From: Halobacillus campisalis
GTDB lineage: Bacteria; Bacillota; Bacilli; Bacillales; Halobacillaceae
Reading direction: 5' to 3'
Assembly (NCBI RefSeq): GCF_030345335.1
Contig: NZ_JAPVRC010000001.1
Location: 186,001-250,000 of the forward strand
Length of the DNA: 64,000 nucleotides
This document shows positions 45,742-54,263 of this stretch, one piece after another. Made by a program: the position numbers and the translations under genes. The notes under the pieces are model-generated. The model was not told where the DNA came from. It did no database searches and saw only the letters and a list, made by a program, of their open reading frames with translations. Within the stretch, counting starts at the first letter, position 1; the number at the start of each line of letters is the position of its first letter.

Positions 45742-46809
45742 ATGATTACTTTTAAGGATGTTACGAAGACATATCCTGATGGAACGTCAGCTCTAAAATC
45801 AATTAATTTAAACGTTAAAGACGGTGAGTTATTGACACTTATCGGACCAAGCGGCTGTGGAAAAACCACGACGATGAAAATGATTAACCGATTAATAGAA
45901 CCTACTGAGGGCGAGGTTCTTATACATAATAAAAATATTCAAGAGTACAACATCCATGAGTTAAGATGGAATATTGGTTACGTTTTACAGGAAATCGCTT
46001 TGTTTCCACACATGACGATTGAAGAGAATATTTCGATCGTTCCAGAAATGAAGAAATGGAAGAAAAAAGATCTTTCCGTCCGTATTGACGAATTAATGGA
46101 CATGGTAGGTCTCGATTCAGTGAAGCACCGGAAGAGAAAGCCGAGTGAGCTTTCCGGGGGGCAGCAGCAGCGTGTCGGTGTTCTTCGTGCTCTGGCAGCC
46201 GACCCGGATATTATCTTAATGGATGAACCTTTCAGCGCACTGGATCCCATTAGCCGCGAACAATTACAAAAAGACATACTATCTCTGCATAAGGAAATAA
46301 AAAAGACGATCGTATTTGTGACTCATGACATTGATGAAGCTCTCGCTATGGGTGACCGCGTCTGTATCATGCGGGAGGGGACTATAGTACAAGTTGATAA
46401 ACCTCAAAATCTCATTTTGAATCCGGTCGACAAGTTCGTAGAAGATTTTATCGGCGAACGGAAATCAGCATGGGAGACAGCTGTAGACGTTATGATTGAT
46501 CAGTCTAAACAGCAGCTCTTCACTATGAAGGAATATGAGGACGGATTAGTTCCGGATAACAGCACGTGTGTGATTATCCATGTGGATTCAACATTAGCTT
46601 TCGGCCTGGATAATGGAGAGAAAGCAGATATGCCCATACTTGAGCATGGGCAAACGTTGAGGAATGCTATGGACACTTTTGAGAATGTGGACTACCCTTT
46701 ACTGCCTGTAGCTAGACAAGGAAAGGTGATCGGCACTCTTTCCTATAAGGATATGGTGATGCACCTTAAGAAGAATAGTAAGCCAGCGAACGGAGTGGTG
46801 CAGAAGTGA
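45742..46809 (+). CDS. opuFA: Osmoprotectant ABC transporter ATPase (OpuFA type)
   Basis: The 355-residue ATPase belongs to the glycine betaine/carnitine/choline importer group: Walker A GPSGCGKTT, signature LSGGQQQR, Walker B IILMDEPFSALD, and a C-terminal CBS-like regulatory region (about 250-350). ATG 45742 follows AAGGGGAG. The next gene overlaps by four bases and fuses permease and binding protein, as in the OpuF system described from Bacillus infantis. Function: import of compatible solutes under salt stress. Confidence 0.9.
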   Translation: MITFKDVTKTYPDGTSALKSINLNVKDGELLTLIGPSGCGKTTTMKMINRLIEPTEGEVLIHNKNIQEYNIHELRWNIGYVLQEIALFPHMTIEENISIVPEMKKWKKKDLSVRIDELMDMVGLDSVKHRKRKPSELSGGQQQRVGVLRALAADPDIILMDEPFSALDPISREQLQKDILSLHKEIKKTIVFVTHDIDEALAMGDRVCIMREGTIVQVDKPQNLILNPVDKFVEDFIGERKSAWETAVDVMIDQSKQQLFTMKEYEDGLVPDNSTCVIIHVDSTLAFGLDNGEKADMPILEHGQTLRNAMDTFENVDYPLLPVARQGKVIGTLSYKDMVMHLKKNSKPANGVVQK

Positions 46810-48332
46810 ACGGGTTAATAGACGTTTTTCAGCAGAGGCAAGATATCTTTCTTGAAAAAATTTGGGAGCATTTGCAAATATCCATCATCGCTCTCGTTAT
46901 AGCTACATTGATTTCTGTTCCATTAGGACTGCTTTTAACGAGAAATAAAAAGCTGGCAGAACCTATTATAGGCGTGACGGCGGTTTTACAAACGATTCCA
47001 AGTTTGGCGGTTCTGGCCTTTTTGATTCCATTTTTCGGAATCGGACAGACGCCCGCCATCATCGCTTTAACAGCGTACGGTCTTTTACCGATCTTAAGGA
47101 ATACGTATACGGGCATAAAAGAAGTGAACCCGGCTCTAAAAGAAGCGGCGACGGGGATGGGGATGAATTCTTTTAGAAGATTATCCAAAGTTGAATTACC
47201 GCTCGCCATGCCTGTAATTATGGCTGGAATTCGTACCTCGATGGTACTTATCGTTGGAACTACAACAATCGCCGCGTTAATTGGAGCAGGTGGATTAGGC
47301 GACCTCATTCTTCTCGGTCTCGACCGGGGCGGAGATGCCAACCTTATTCTTTTAGGGGCAATACCCGCAGCCATATTGGCCATTGTACTCGACTTGATTC
47401 TGCGATTGTTTGAGCGTACATCCGCAAAATCCGGTTTCCGCTCGCTTGTTACTTTACTTGTTATCGCCGCGCTTGTTGCTGTCGGACCGCTGGCTTTTGG
47501 AGGGAAAGTACAAAATGATATTACTATTGGCGCTAAACAGGGGGCCGAACCGGCTATATTAATTAATATGTATAAGCTTCTCATTGAAGAGGAGACGGAT
47601 ATAAGTGTCGGATTAGAAGAGAACTTAGGAAAAACTGATTTAGTGTTTAGTGCGCTGCAAGAAGGAAGTATTGACATGTATCCAGAATTTACGGGAACAG
47701 CCATCGTTTCCTTACTGGACAGTGAAGCAGAAAGTAACGATTCTGATGAAGTATATGAACAAGCAAGAGAAGGAATGTCTGAAGAGTTCGGCCTTGCGTT
47801 TTTAGACCCAATGGAGTTTAATAATACGTACGCAGTTGCAACAACTGAAGAGACAGCGGAACAGTATGATTTAGAAACGATTGGTGACCTTCAAGAAGTG
47901 GAAGATGAAATCACAGCTGGTTTCACCCTGGAGTTCAATGACCGTCAAGACGGCTATCAGGGGATGAAAGAAATATACGGACTCGATTTAGGTGAAGTTC
48001 GGACGATGGATCCAGGATTGAGGCAAGGAGCTATCGAGGATGGGGAAGTTGATATCATTGATGCCTACGCCACCGATGCGTATATGATTGATTTAAATCT
48101 CACGACGCTTGACGATCCAGAGAACCTTTTCCCTCCTTACCAAGGTGCACCTTTGATGAGAGAGGATACATTGGAACAATACCCTGAGATTGAAGATGCC
48201 CTAAGTCAGCTGGGCGGACAGATTAACGAAGAACAGATGCGTGAAATGAACTATGAAGTCGACTTTGACGATCGAGACCCTGAAGAAGTAGCAAGAGAAT
48301 TTCTTATTGAAGAAGGATTTTTAGAAGAGTAG
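46806..48332 (+). CDS. opuFB: Fused permease/substrate-binding protein (OpuFB type)
   Basis: This single chain of 508 residues joins a BPD-type permease (residues about 1-215, with the EAA-loop EAATGMGMNSFRRLSKVELP) to an extracytoplasmic OpuAC-type binding domain (about 230-508, with ITIGAKQGAEPAILINMYKL, ALQEGSIDMYPEFTGTA and a DAYATDAYMID ligand-loop). The hybrid layout identifies OpuF-class importers rather than four-gene OpuB/OpuC. GTG 46806 overlaps the opuFA stop. The binding domain is acidic, fitting an outer surface at high salt. Confidence 0.9.
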   Translation: MNGLIDVFQQRQDIFLEKIWEHLQISIIALVIATLISVPLGLLLTRNKKLAEPIIGVTAVLQTIPSLAVLAFLIPFFGIGQTPAIIALTAYGLLPILRNTYTGIKEVNPALKEAATGMGMNSFRRLSKVELPLAMPVIMAGIRTSMVLIVGTTTIAALIGAGGLGDLILLGLDRGGDANLILLGAIPAAILAIVLDLILRLFERTSAKSGFRSLVTLLVIAALVAVGPLAFGGKVQNDITIGAKQGAEPAILINMYKLLIEEETDISVGLEENLGKTDLVFSALQEGSIDMYPEFTGTAIVSLLDSEAESNDSDEVYEQAREGMSEEFGLAFLDPMEFNNTYAVATTEETAEQYDLETIGDLQEVEDEITAGFTLEFNDRQDGYQGMKEIYGLDLGEVRTMDPGLRQGAIEDGEVDIIDAYATDAYMIDLNLTTLDDPENLFPPYQGAPLMREDTLEQYPEIEDALSQLGGQINEEQMREMNYEVDFDDRDPEEVAREFLIEEGFLEE

Positions 48333-48344
48333 GAGGAATGAACG

Positions 48345-48755
48345 ATGTTTGAGAATCCTAGTCAAGAAAAAATGCGTGATGTATTACATGCGTCGAAAAC
48401 CATTGCAGTGGTAGGTTTATCCGATAAACCTCATCGGACCTCATATCAAGTCAGTCAGGCGATGCAGCAAGCCGGTTATAAAATCATCCCTGTTAACCCT
48501 ACCATCAAAAGTTCTCTTGGTGAGAAGTCTTATTCTTCTCTGCAGGAAATTGAAGAACCTGTAGATATCATCAATGTTTTTCGACGTTCCGCCTTTTTAC
48601 CGGATATCGCTGAAGAAGCTGCACGTATAAATGCCAAAGCTTTCTGGGCCCAGCAAGGCGTCTATCATGAGAAAGTACCGGATATTTTGAATGAGAATGG
48701 TATGCTTGTGATCATGAACAACTGTATCAAGGTAGCGCACAGTATATTGCGGTAA
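48345..48755 (+). CDS. yneT: CoA-binding protein YneT
   Basis: The 136-residue protein is a CoA-binding-domain (succinyl-CoA synthetase alpha-like, Rossmann) protein: TIAVVGLSDKPHRTSYQVSQ, YKIIPVNPTIKSSLGEKSY, VDIINVFRRSAFLPDIAEEA, AFWAQQGVYHE. Function is unknown. Its place just before parE is conserved with B. subtilis. ATG follows AGGAGGAATG, 12 bp after opuFB. Confidence 0.92.
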   Translation: MFENPSQEKMRDVLHASKTIAVVGLSDKPHRTSYQVSQAMQQAGYKIIPVNPTIKSSLGEKSYSSLQEIEEPVDIINVFRRSAFLPDIAEEAARINAKAFWAQQGVYHEKVPDILNENGMLVIMNNCIKVAHSILR

Positions 48756-48772
48756 AATGTTAATATTTTTTA

Positions 48773-48802
48773 AAAAATCCCTGTGGTTACAGGGGTTTTT
48801 TC
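48773..48802 (+). terminator. Terminator after yneT
   Basis: AAATCCCTGT and ACAGGGGTTT form a stem around a GGTT loop (about 48775-48798), with a T run after. Confidence 0.85.
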
Positions 48803-48823
48803 TTGTGAAATTATAAAATTCAT

Positions 48824-48851
48824 TTGCGTCTTTCATTAAAACCGCTACAAT
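48824..48851 (+). promoter_or_regulatory. Upstream candidate promoter of parE
   Basis: TTGCGT (48824-48829) and TACAAT (48846-48851) with a 16-bp spacer. It lies upstream of the LexA-controlled promoter and could give basal expression. Confidence 0.4.
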
Positions 48852-48878
48852 ATAACAAGCGATGTTTTTATATGGCCG

Positions 48879-48907
48879 TTTACACTTACGAACATTTGTT
48901 CTATTAT
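48879..48907 (+). promoter_or_regulatory. SOS promoter of parEC with LexA box
   Basis: TTTACA (48879-48884) and TATTAT (48902-48907) have a 17-bp spacer that holds the LexA box CGAACATTTGTTCT (48889-48902). The layout copies the yneA promoter at 19816. parE and parC belong to the LexA regulon in B. subtilis. Confidence 0.85.
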
Positions 48908-48947
48908 AGTGATAGGTAGAGTTGTACGGAAAGGAGCCGATGGAAAG

Positions 48948-50900
48948 TTGTCGAGTCAAAAACAAACGTATTCAGATGATTCCATTCAAGTATTAGAAGG
49001 GTTGGAGGCTGTTAGAAAACGGCCGGGCATGTATATAGGGTCTACGGACCAGCGTGGGCTTCACCATTTAATTTTTGAAATTGTCGATAATTCAGTGGAT
49101 GAAGCATTAGCCGGGTTCGGCAGTCAATTGACTGTGACCCTCCATAAAGACGGAAGTGTTTCTGTAGCGGATGAAGCCAGAGGTATGCCTACAGGGATGC
49201 ACCAGACAGGAAAACCGACACCTGAAGTTATCTTGACGGTCCTTCATGCAGGAGGTAAATTCGGCCAAGGAGGCTATAAGACAAGTGGTGGTCTGCACGG
49301 TGTTGGAGCATCAGTAGTTAACGCCTTGTCCGAATGGTTAGAGGTACACATTTGCCGAGATGGCGAGAAATTTTATCAACGCTTCGAAAATGGCGGTGTT
49401 GCTGTAACTTCCCTTCTGAATAAAGGAACTACAAGAAAAACAGGGACGACCATCCGTTTTAAACCGGATGAAACGATATTTTCAGTCACAAAATTCAATT
49501 TTGAAACGTTGTCAGAACGCCTTAGAGAGGCGGCTTTCTTATTAAAAGGCTTTAAAATCAAGCTTGTTGATGAACGTGAAGCAGTTGAAGAATCATACCA
49601 ATATAAAGATGGACTGGAATCTTTCGTGGCGTATTTAAACGAAGAAAAAGATACTCTCCATCCTGTCGTATCTTTCGAAGGAAGCCATGCTGACATTGAA
49701 GTGGATTTCGCTTTTCAGTTCAACGACGGTTATACCGACAGCATTTTATCTTTCGTCAACAATGTTCGGACGAAAGATGGAGGGACCCATGAATCAGGAG
49801 CGAAATCCGCAATCACGCGAGTGTTCAATGAATATGCGCGCAGAGCGTTATTGTTGAAAGAAAAAGATAAAAACTTGGAAGGAAATGATATCCGCGAAGG
49901 GTTTACAGCGATCATTTCAGTTCGGATTCCGGAAGAATTGCTCCAATTTGAAGGTCAGACTAAAAGTAAACTCGGAACTTCGGAAGCCCGTTCTTCTGTG
50001 GATGCCGTAGTAGCTGAACAGCTGTCATACTTCTTAGAAGAGAATCCTGATATTTCAACGATGCTCATTAAAAAGGCGATACGAGCTAAAGAAGCTCGCG
50101 AAGCGGCTCGAAAAGCCCGTGAAGACGCGCGGTCAGGAAAAAAAAGAAAGCGGAAAGACGCTTTATTAAGTGGTAAACTGACGCCTGCTCAATCAAAAAA
50201 TGCTCAAAAAAATGAACTTTATCTAGTTGAGGGGGACTCTGCGGGAGGTTCTGCAAAACAGGGACGGGACCGCAAGTTCCAGGCAGTACTGCCTCTTCGA
50301 GGAAAAGTCATCAATACCGAAAAAGCTAAAATTGCTGATATTTTTAAGAATGAAGAAATCTCGACGATTATCCATACGATCGGAGCTGGAGTCGGCGGAG
50401 ACTTTGAACTTGAAGATTGTAATTATGATAAAGTCGTCATCATGACGGACGCCGACACAGACGGAGCTCATATACAGGTTCTGCTGCTAACTTTCTTTTA
50501 TCGCTATATGCGTCCTTTAGTGGAATCTGGCAAAGTATTTATTGCTCTTCCCCCACTTTATAAAGTGTCGAAAGGGAAAGGGAAGAAAGAAAAGACCGAA
50601 TATGCTTGGGATGAAGATGGCATGCAAAAGCTATTGAAAGAGTTTAAAAATGGCTATACCATTCAGCGTTACAAAGGTTTAGGAGAAATGAATGCGGATC
50701 AGCTCTGGGAAACTACGATGAATCCTGAAACTAGAACCTTGATCCGTGTAACTATTGATGATCTAGCGCGCGCGGAGCGCAGAGTGACGACATTGATGGG
50801 AGATAAAGTAGAACCTCGCCGAAAATGGATTGAATCCCACGTTGCTTTCGGTCTAGAAGACGAAGCGAACATTTTAGAAAACGAGAAAATTGAGAAGTAA
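48948..50900 (+). CDS. parE: DNA topoisomerase IV subunit B
   Basis: ParE is the ATPase subunit of topoisomerase IV, which decatenates daughter chromosomes. The 650 residues show the GHKL fold (EIVDNSVDEALAG, GGLHGVGASVVNALSEW), the Toprim domain (YLVEGDSAGGSAKQGRDRKF, MTDADTDGAHIQ) and IQRYKGLGEMNADQLWETT. TTG 48948 has AAGGAG 11 bp upstream; the ATG at 48940 is out of frame. One oddity: the DxGxG ATP motif reads D75-E-A77-R-G79, with alanine for the first glycine. parC follows 15 bp later. Confidence 0.95.
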   Translation: MSSQKQTYSDDSIQVLEGLEAVRKRPGMYIGSTDQRGLHHLIFEIVDNSVDEALAGFGSQLTVTLHKDGSVSVADEARGMPTGMHQTGKPTPEVILTVLHAGGKFGQGGYKTSGGLHGVGASVVNALSEWLEVHICRDGEKFYQRFENGGVAVTSLLNKGTTRKTGTTIRFKPDETIFSVTKFNFETLSERLREAAFLLKGFKIKLVDEREAVEESYQYKDGLESFVAYLNEEKDTLHPVVSFEGSHADIEVDFAFQFNDGYTDSILSFVNNVRTKDGGTHESGAKSAITRVFNEYARRALLLKEKDKNLEGNDIREGFTAIISVRIPEELLQFEGQTKSKLGTSEARSSVDAVVAEQLSYFLEENPDISTMLIKKAIRAKEAREAARKAREDARSGKKRKRKDALLSGKLTPAQSKNAQKNELYLVEGDSAGGSAKQGRDRKFQAVLPLRGKVINTEKAKIADIFKNEEISTIIHTIGAGVGGDFELEDCNYDKVVIMTDADTDGAHIQVLLLTFFYRYMRPLVESGKVFIALPPLYKVSKGKGKKEKTEYAWDEDGMQKLLKEFKNGYTIQRYKGLGEMNADQLWETTMNPETRTLIRVTIDDLARAERRVTTLMGDKVEPRRKWIESHVAFGLEDEANILENEKIEK

Positions 50901-50915
50901 AAGGGGGATCCTCTG

Positions 50916-53366
50916 TTGGCTGAGGCAGAAAAGTTTTTAGATTTACCATTAGAAGAAGTGTTGGGCGACCGATTCGGCCGCTATAGTAAATATATAATCC
51001 AAGAACGGGCATTGCCGGATGCAAGAGATGGCTTAAAGCCTGTTCAGCGAAGAATATTATATGCGATGCACCAGGAAAAGAACACACACGATAAAGGATT
51101 TCGTAAATCAGCGAAGACTGTGGGTACCGTAATCGGTAATTATCATCCCCACGGTGATTCGTCTGTTTATGACGCCATGGTTCGTTTGAGTCAGGATTGG
51201 AAAGTGCGGAAGTCATTAGTGGAGATGCATGGAAATAACGGAAGTGTAGACGGAGATCCGCCTGCTGCGATGCGTTATACCGAAGCGAGATTGTCCAGTA
51301 TCTCTTCAGAGCTTTTACGAGATATTGAAAAAGAGACGGTGGAACACATTCCGAACTTCGATGATACGATCGAAGAACCTACCGTCCTTCCAGCTAAATT
51401 TCCTAACCTGTTAGCCAATGGGTCGACAGGGATTTCTGCAGGTTATGCAACGGAAATCCCACCTCATAATTTAGGTGAAGTGATTGATGCGGTGATTATG
51501 AGGATTGATAAACCTGAAGCTACGGTGGAGGAGCTGATGACGAAGCTTAAAGGGCCTGATTTTCCAACCGGAGGTATTATTCAGGGAATTGATGGCTTAA
51601 AGAAAGCTTACGAAACCGGAAAAGGCAAGATTGTCCTTCGAGGCAAAGCTGAGATTCAGTCTGTTAGAGGCGGCCGTGAGCAAATTATAATAGATGAAAT
51701 TCCTTTTGAAGTGAATAAAGCGACTTTAGTGAAGCGGATGGACGAATTACGTCTTGACCGTAAAGTTGAAGGAATATCAGAAGTTCGTGACGAAACGGAT
51801 CGTACGGGAATGCGTGTCGTTATTGAACTTAAAAAAGATGCGAACAGTGAAGGCGTACTGAACTATCTGTATAAACATACAGATTTACAGATCGCTTATA
51901 ATTTCAATATGGTGGCTATCCATGAACGTACACCGAAACTGCTCAGTCTGCCGATGATGCTCGATGCTTATATTCTCCACCAGCAGGAAGTCGTCACTCG
52001 TCAGTCGATCTTTGATCTGAACAAAGCTAAAAAACGAGCGCACATCGTAGAAGGACTGATCAAAGCCATTTCCATATTAGATGAGGTCATTGCTACCATT
52101 CGGGCTTCCAAGGATAAACAGGACGCTAAGCAGCAATTGATTGCGGCTTATGGATTTACGGAAGAACAAGCTGAAGCGATTGTTACGTTGCAGCTTTATC
52201 GTTTAACGAATACGGATATCACCGAACTTCAAACGGAAGCGGAAAAACTGAGAGAGCAAATCGCCTATTTGGAATCACTTTTAGCGGATGAACGCAAATT
52301 GTTCAAAGTCATTAAAACAGATTTGAAGGCAATGAAAAAGAAATACAACGATAACCGTTTAACCGATATTGAAGACAAAGTAGAAGAACTGAAGGTGGAT
52401 CTCGAAGTAACCGTTGCCAGCGAAGATATTGTGGTATCTGTGACGAAGGATGGCTACATTAAACGAACTAGCTTACGTTCTTACGGGGCTTCAAATGGTG
52501 CTGATTTAGCGATCAAAGATGGCGATCATGTGCTGCGTCTTATGGAAATTAATACGACGGATACGATCCTGCTGTTTACGAACCTCGGGAAGTATTTGTA
52601 TATCCCCGTTCATAAACTTCCGGATATTCGCTGGAAAGATCTCGGCCAGCACATCGCTAATATTGTATCGATCGACAAAGGTGAATATTTAGTCGACGCT
52701 ATTCCTATCAGGGAATTCAATGACGATCAATTTTTAATCTTCTTTACGAAAAATGGGATGGTCAAGAAGAGTGAGCTTCAACTTTACCAGGCCACTCGTC
52801 ATTCAAAACCGCTAGTTGCCGTTAACCTGAAAGGAAATGATGAAGTCGTGGATGTTCATGTTACAGATGGACAATGCGATATCTTCCTGGCTTCCAATAA
52901 AGCCTACGGCCTCTGGTATCATGAAAGTGAAGTGAATACTGTAGGGCAGCGGGCTGCAGGTGTGAAAGCTATACAGCTGAAAGAGGGAGAAGAAGTCGTC
53001 TCAGGGCAGGTGTTTTCATCTGATAAAGATCCTTCCCTTATATTGACCACTCACCGAGCTGCCGTGAAAAGGATGAAACTTAAAGAATTCGAGCGTACCA
53101 CCCGGGCTAAACGAGGTGTTATTATGCTTCGGGAATTGAAAAAAGACCCTCACAAGGTGGTTGATGTTCACGTCGTTTCCAGTCAGGATGCCGTAGTCAT
53201 CAAGTCTGCTAAAGGAAAAGTGAGTACAGTAAAACCGATGGATTTCAAAGCGAATGATCGTTACAGCAATGGCTCTTACATTATGGACAGCGATCAAAGC
53301 GGACAAATCATTGAAACCTGGGTGGAGCCGATTTACTCTACACCTTTTAAAAAAGATGAATCGTAA
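50916..53366 (+). CDS. parC: DNA topoisomerase IV subunit A
   Basis: ParC cleaves and rejoins DNA. The 816 residues have the catalytic tyrosine in AAMRYTEARLSSI (Tyr121), the quinolone-determining region GNYHPHGDSSVYDAMVRLSQ with Ser82 and Asp86 (wild-type-like residues), the coiled-coil gate near 400-480, and C-terminal beta-pinwheel blades. TTG 50916 follows GGGGGATC. It is co-transcribed with parE under the LexA-box promoter. Confidence 0.96.
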   Translation: MAEAEKFLDLPLEEVLGDRFGRYSKYIIQERALPDARDGLKPVQRRILYAMHQEKNTHDKGFRKSAKTVGTVIGNYHPHGDSSVYDAMVRLSQDWKVRKSLVEMHGNNGSVDGDPPAAMRYTEARLSSISSELLRDIEKETVEHIPNFDDTIEEPTVLPAKFPNLLANGSTGISAGYATEIPPHNLGEVIDAVIMRIDKPEATVEELMTKLKGPDFPTGGIIQGIDGLKKAYETGKGKIVLRGKAEIQSVRGGREQIIIDEIPFEVNKATLVKRMDELRLDRKVEGISEVRDETDRTGMRVVIELKKDANSEGVLNYLYKHTDLQIAYNFNMVAIHERTPKLLSLPMMLDAYILHQQEVVTRQSIFDLNKAKKRAHIVEGLIKAISILDEVIATIRASKDKQDAKQQLIAAYGFTEEQAEAIVTLQLYRLTNTDITELQTEAEKLREQIAYLESLLADERKLFKVIKTDLKAMKKKYNDNRLTDIEDKVEELKVDLEVTVASEDIVVSVTKDGYIKRTSLRSYGASNGADLAIKDGDHVLRLMEINTTDTILLFTNLGKYLYIPVHKLPDIRWKDLGQHIANIVSIDKGEYLVDAIPIREFNDDQFLIFFTKNGMVKKSELQLYQATRHSKPLVAVNLKGNDEVVDVHVTDGQCDIFLASNKAYGLWYHESEVNTVGQRAAGVKAIQLKEGEEVVSGQVFSSDKDPSLILTTHRAAVKRMKLKEFERTTRAKRGVIMLRELKKDPHKVVDVHVVSSQDAVVIKSAKGKVSTVKPMDFKANDRYSNGSYIMDSDQSGQIIETWVEPIYSTPFKKDES

Positions 53367-53370
53367 TGTG

Positions 53371-53407
53371 AAAGACTTTTTCTCATCTGAGGAAAAGTCT
53401 TTTTTTG
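53371..53407 (+). terminator. Terminator after parC
   Basis: AAAGACTTTTTCTC and GAGGAAAAGTCTTT form a stem (53371-53384 region with 53389-53402) with a T run after it. Confidence 0.88.
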
Positions 53408-53511
53408 TATAATACTTGGTGCTGTTGAATACTTGCTGCTTTTTAAAGCAGGAGACAGCTAATCTTTATCAGTCGTTTTTACACGAAGTTTTTTTCTGAA
53501 TAATGTTAATA

Positions 53512-53539
53512 TTGTGTTTTCATTTTATTATGGTAAGAT
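53512..53539 (+). promoter_or_regulatory. Candidate promoter of the tetR-family gene
   Basis: TTGTGT (53512-53517) and TGGTAAGAT, an extended -10 (hexamer 53534-53539), are 16 bp apart, about 30 bp before the gene. Confidence 0.45.
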
Positions 53540-53569
53540 GAATTTATATTCAGTCTGAGGGGATGGTGT

Positions 53570-54199
53570 ATGTTAAATTTAAGAGATAAAATCATAGAAC
53601 AGTCTCTAATTCTTTTTGATGAAAATGGATTTCACGGCGTGACGGTAAAGCAAATTGTCGAAGCCTCGAACACATCTAAAGGTGGATTCTATCATCATTT
53701 TCATTCTAAGGAAGAGCTTCTTTTCGTCATCCACGATGCCTTCATTACATATGTATCAAAAGAAGCGAAAGCCGCGAACGAAACCCATACTTCTCCGGTT
53801 GAAAAAATACAGGCGATCATCAGGTCTTTCGTTAAAGTTTTCGATCTTTACAAACCTCATATCTCCGTTTTTTATCAGGAGAGTATGTACTTAAAGCCCG
53901 AATATGAACAGCAGATTAAAAAGAAACGCGATGAATTCAAGCAGATGATTCTGCAAGTCATCGAGGAAGGGCAGCGGATGGGTTATTTCAGAAAAGAACT
54001 GCCGCCGATTCTTACAACCATGGCCATCCTTGGTATGGTCAACTGGATATACAAGTGGTATCGCCGGGACGGAGAATATTCGATAGATGAAATTGCTGAT
54101 GTGTTCATTGATTTAATTTTACATTCCTTGTTGCCTTCTGTTGAAGGGGAGTATAGGAGTCAAATGCTCACCATTCCTTTTTTTTACGACAAAAAGTAA
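53570..54199 (+). CDS. TetR/AcrR family regulator of the acyl-CoA operon
   Basis: The 209-residue regulator has an N-terminal TetR HTH (FDENGFHGVTVKQIVEASNT, GGFYHHFHSKEELLFVIHD) and an all-helical ligand domain with a FadR/AcrR-like profile (MVNWIYKWYRRDGEYSIDEI). ATG follows GAGGGGATGG. It precedes a leucine/isovalerate degradation operon in the same direction, and an 18-bp palindrome between them is a good operator. The inducer is probably an acyl-CoA of that pathway; this is inferred from context. Confidence 0.9.
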   Translation: MLNLRDKIIEQSLILFDENGFHGVTVKQIVEASNTSKGGFYHHFHSKEELLFVIHDAFITYVSKEAKAANETHTSPVEKIQAIIRSFVKVFDLYKPHISVFYQESMYLKPEYEQQIKKKRDEFKQMILQVIEEGQRMGYFRKELPPILTTMAILGMVNWIYKWYRRDGEYSIDEIADVFIDLILHSLLPSVEGEYRSQMLTIPFFYDKK

Positions 54200-54243
54200 A
54201 CGCTTACAATATTTTTGTCCACTACAGACCAACCAGTCGGTCT
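54183..54243 (+). promoter_or_regulatory. Promoter and palindromic operator of the catabolic operon
   Basis: TTTACG (54183-54188) and TACAAT (54205-54210) are 16 bp apart. Downstream lies AGACCAACCAGTCGGTCT (54226-54243), palindromic as AGACCNACNNGTNGGTCT, at about +9 to +26. This is a typical TetR-family operator form placed to block transcription. The -35 overlaps the end of the regulator gene. Confidence 0.68.
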
Positions 54244-54263
54244 TTACATGAAGGGGAGATTTT

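Noticed and set aside
46829-47704. Minus-strand open frame of 291 codons
   Set aside because: It lies fully antisense to the permease half of opuFB, has no ribosome binding site, and its composition (low-complexity, P/I/A-rich) is that of a shadow of hydrophobic codons.
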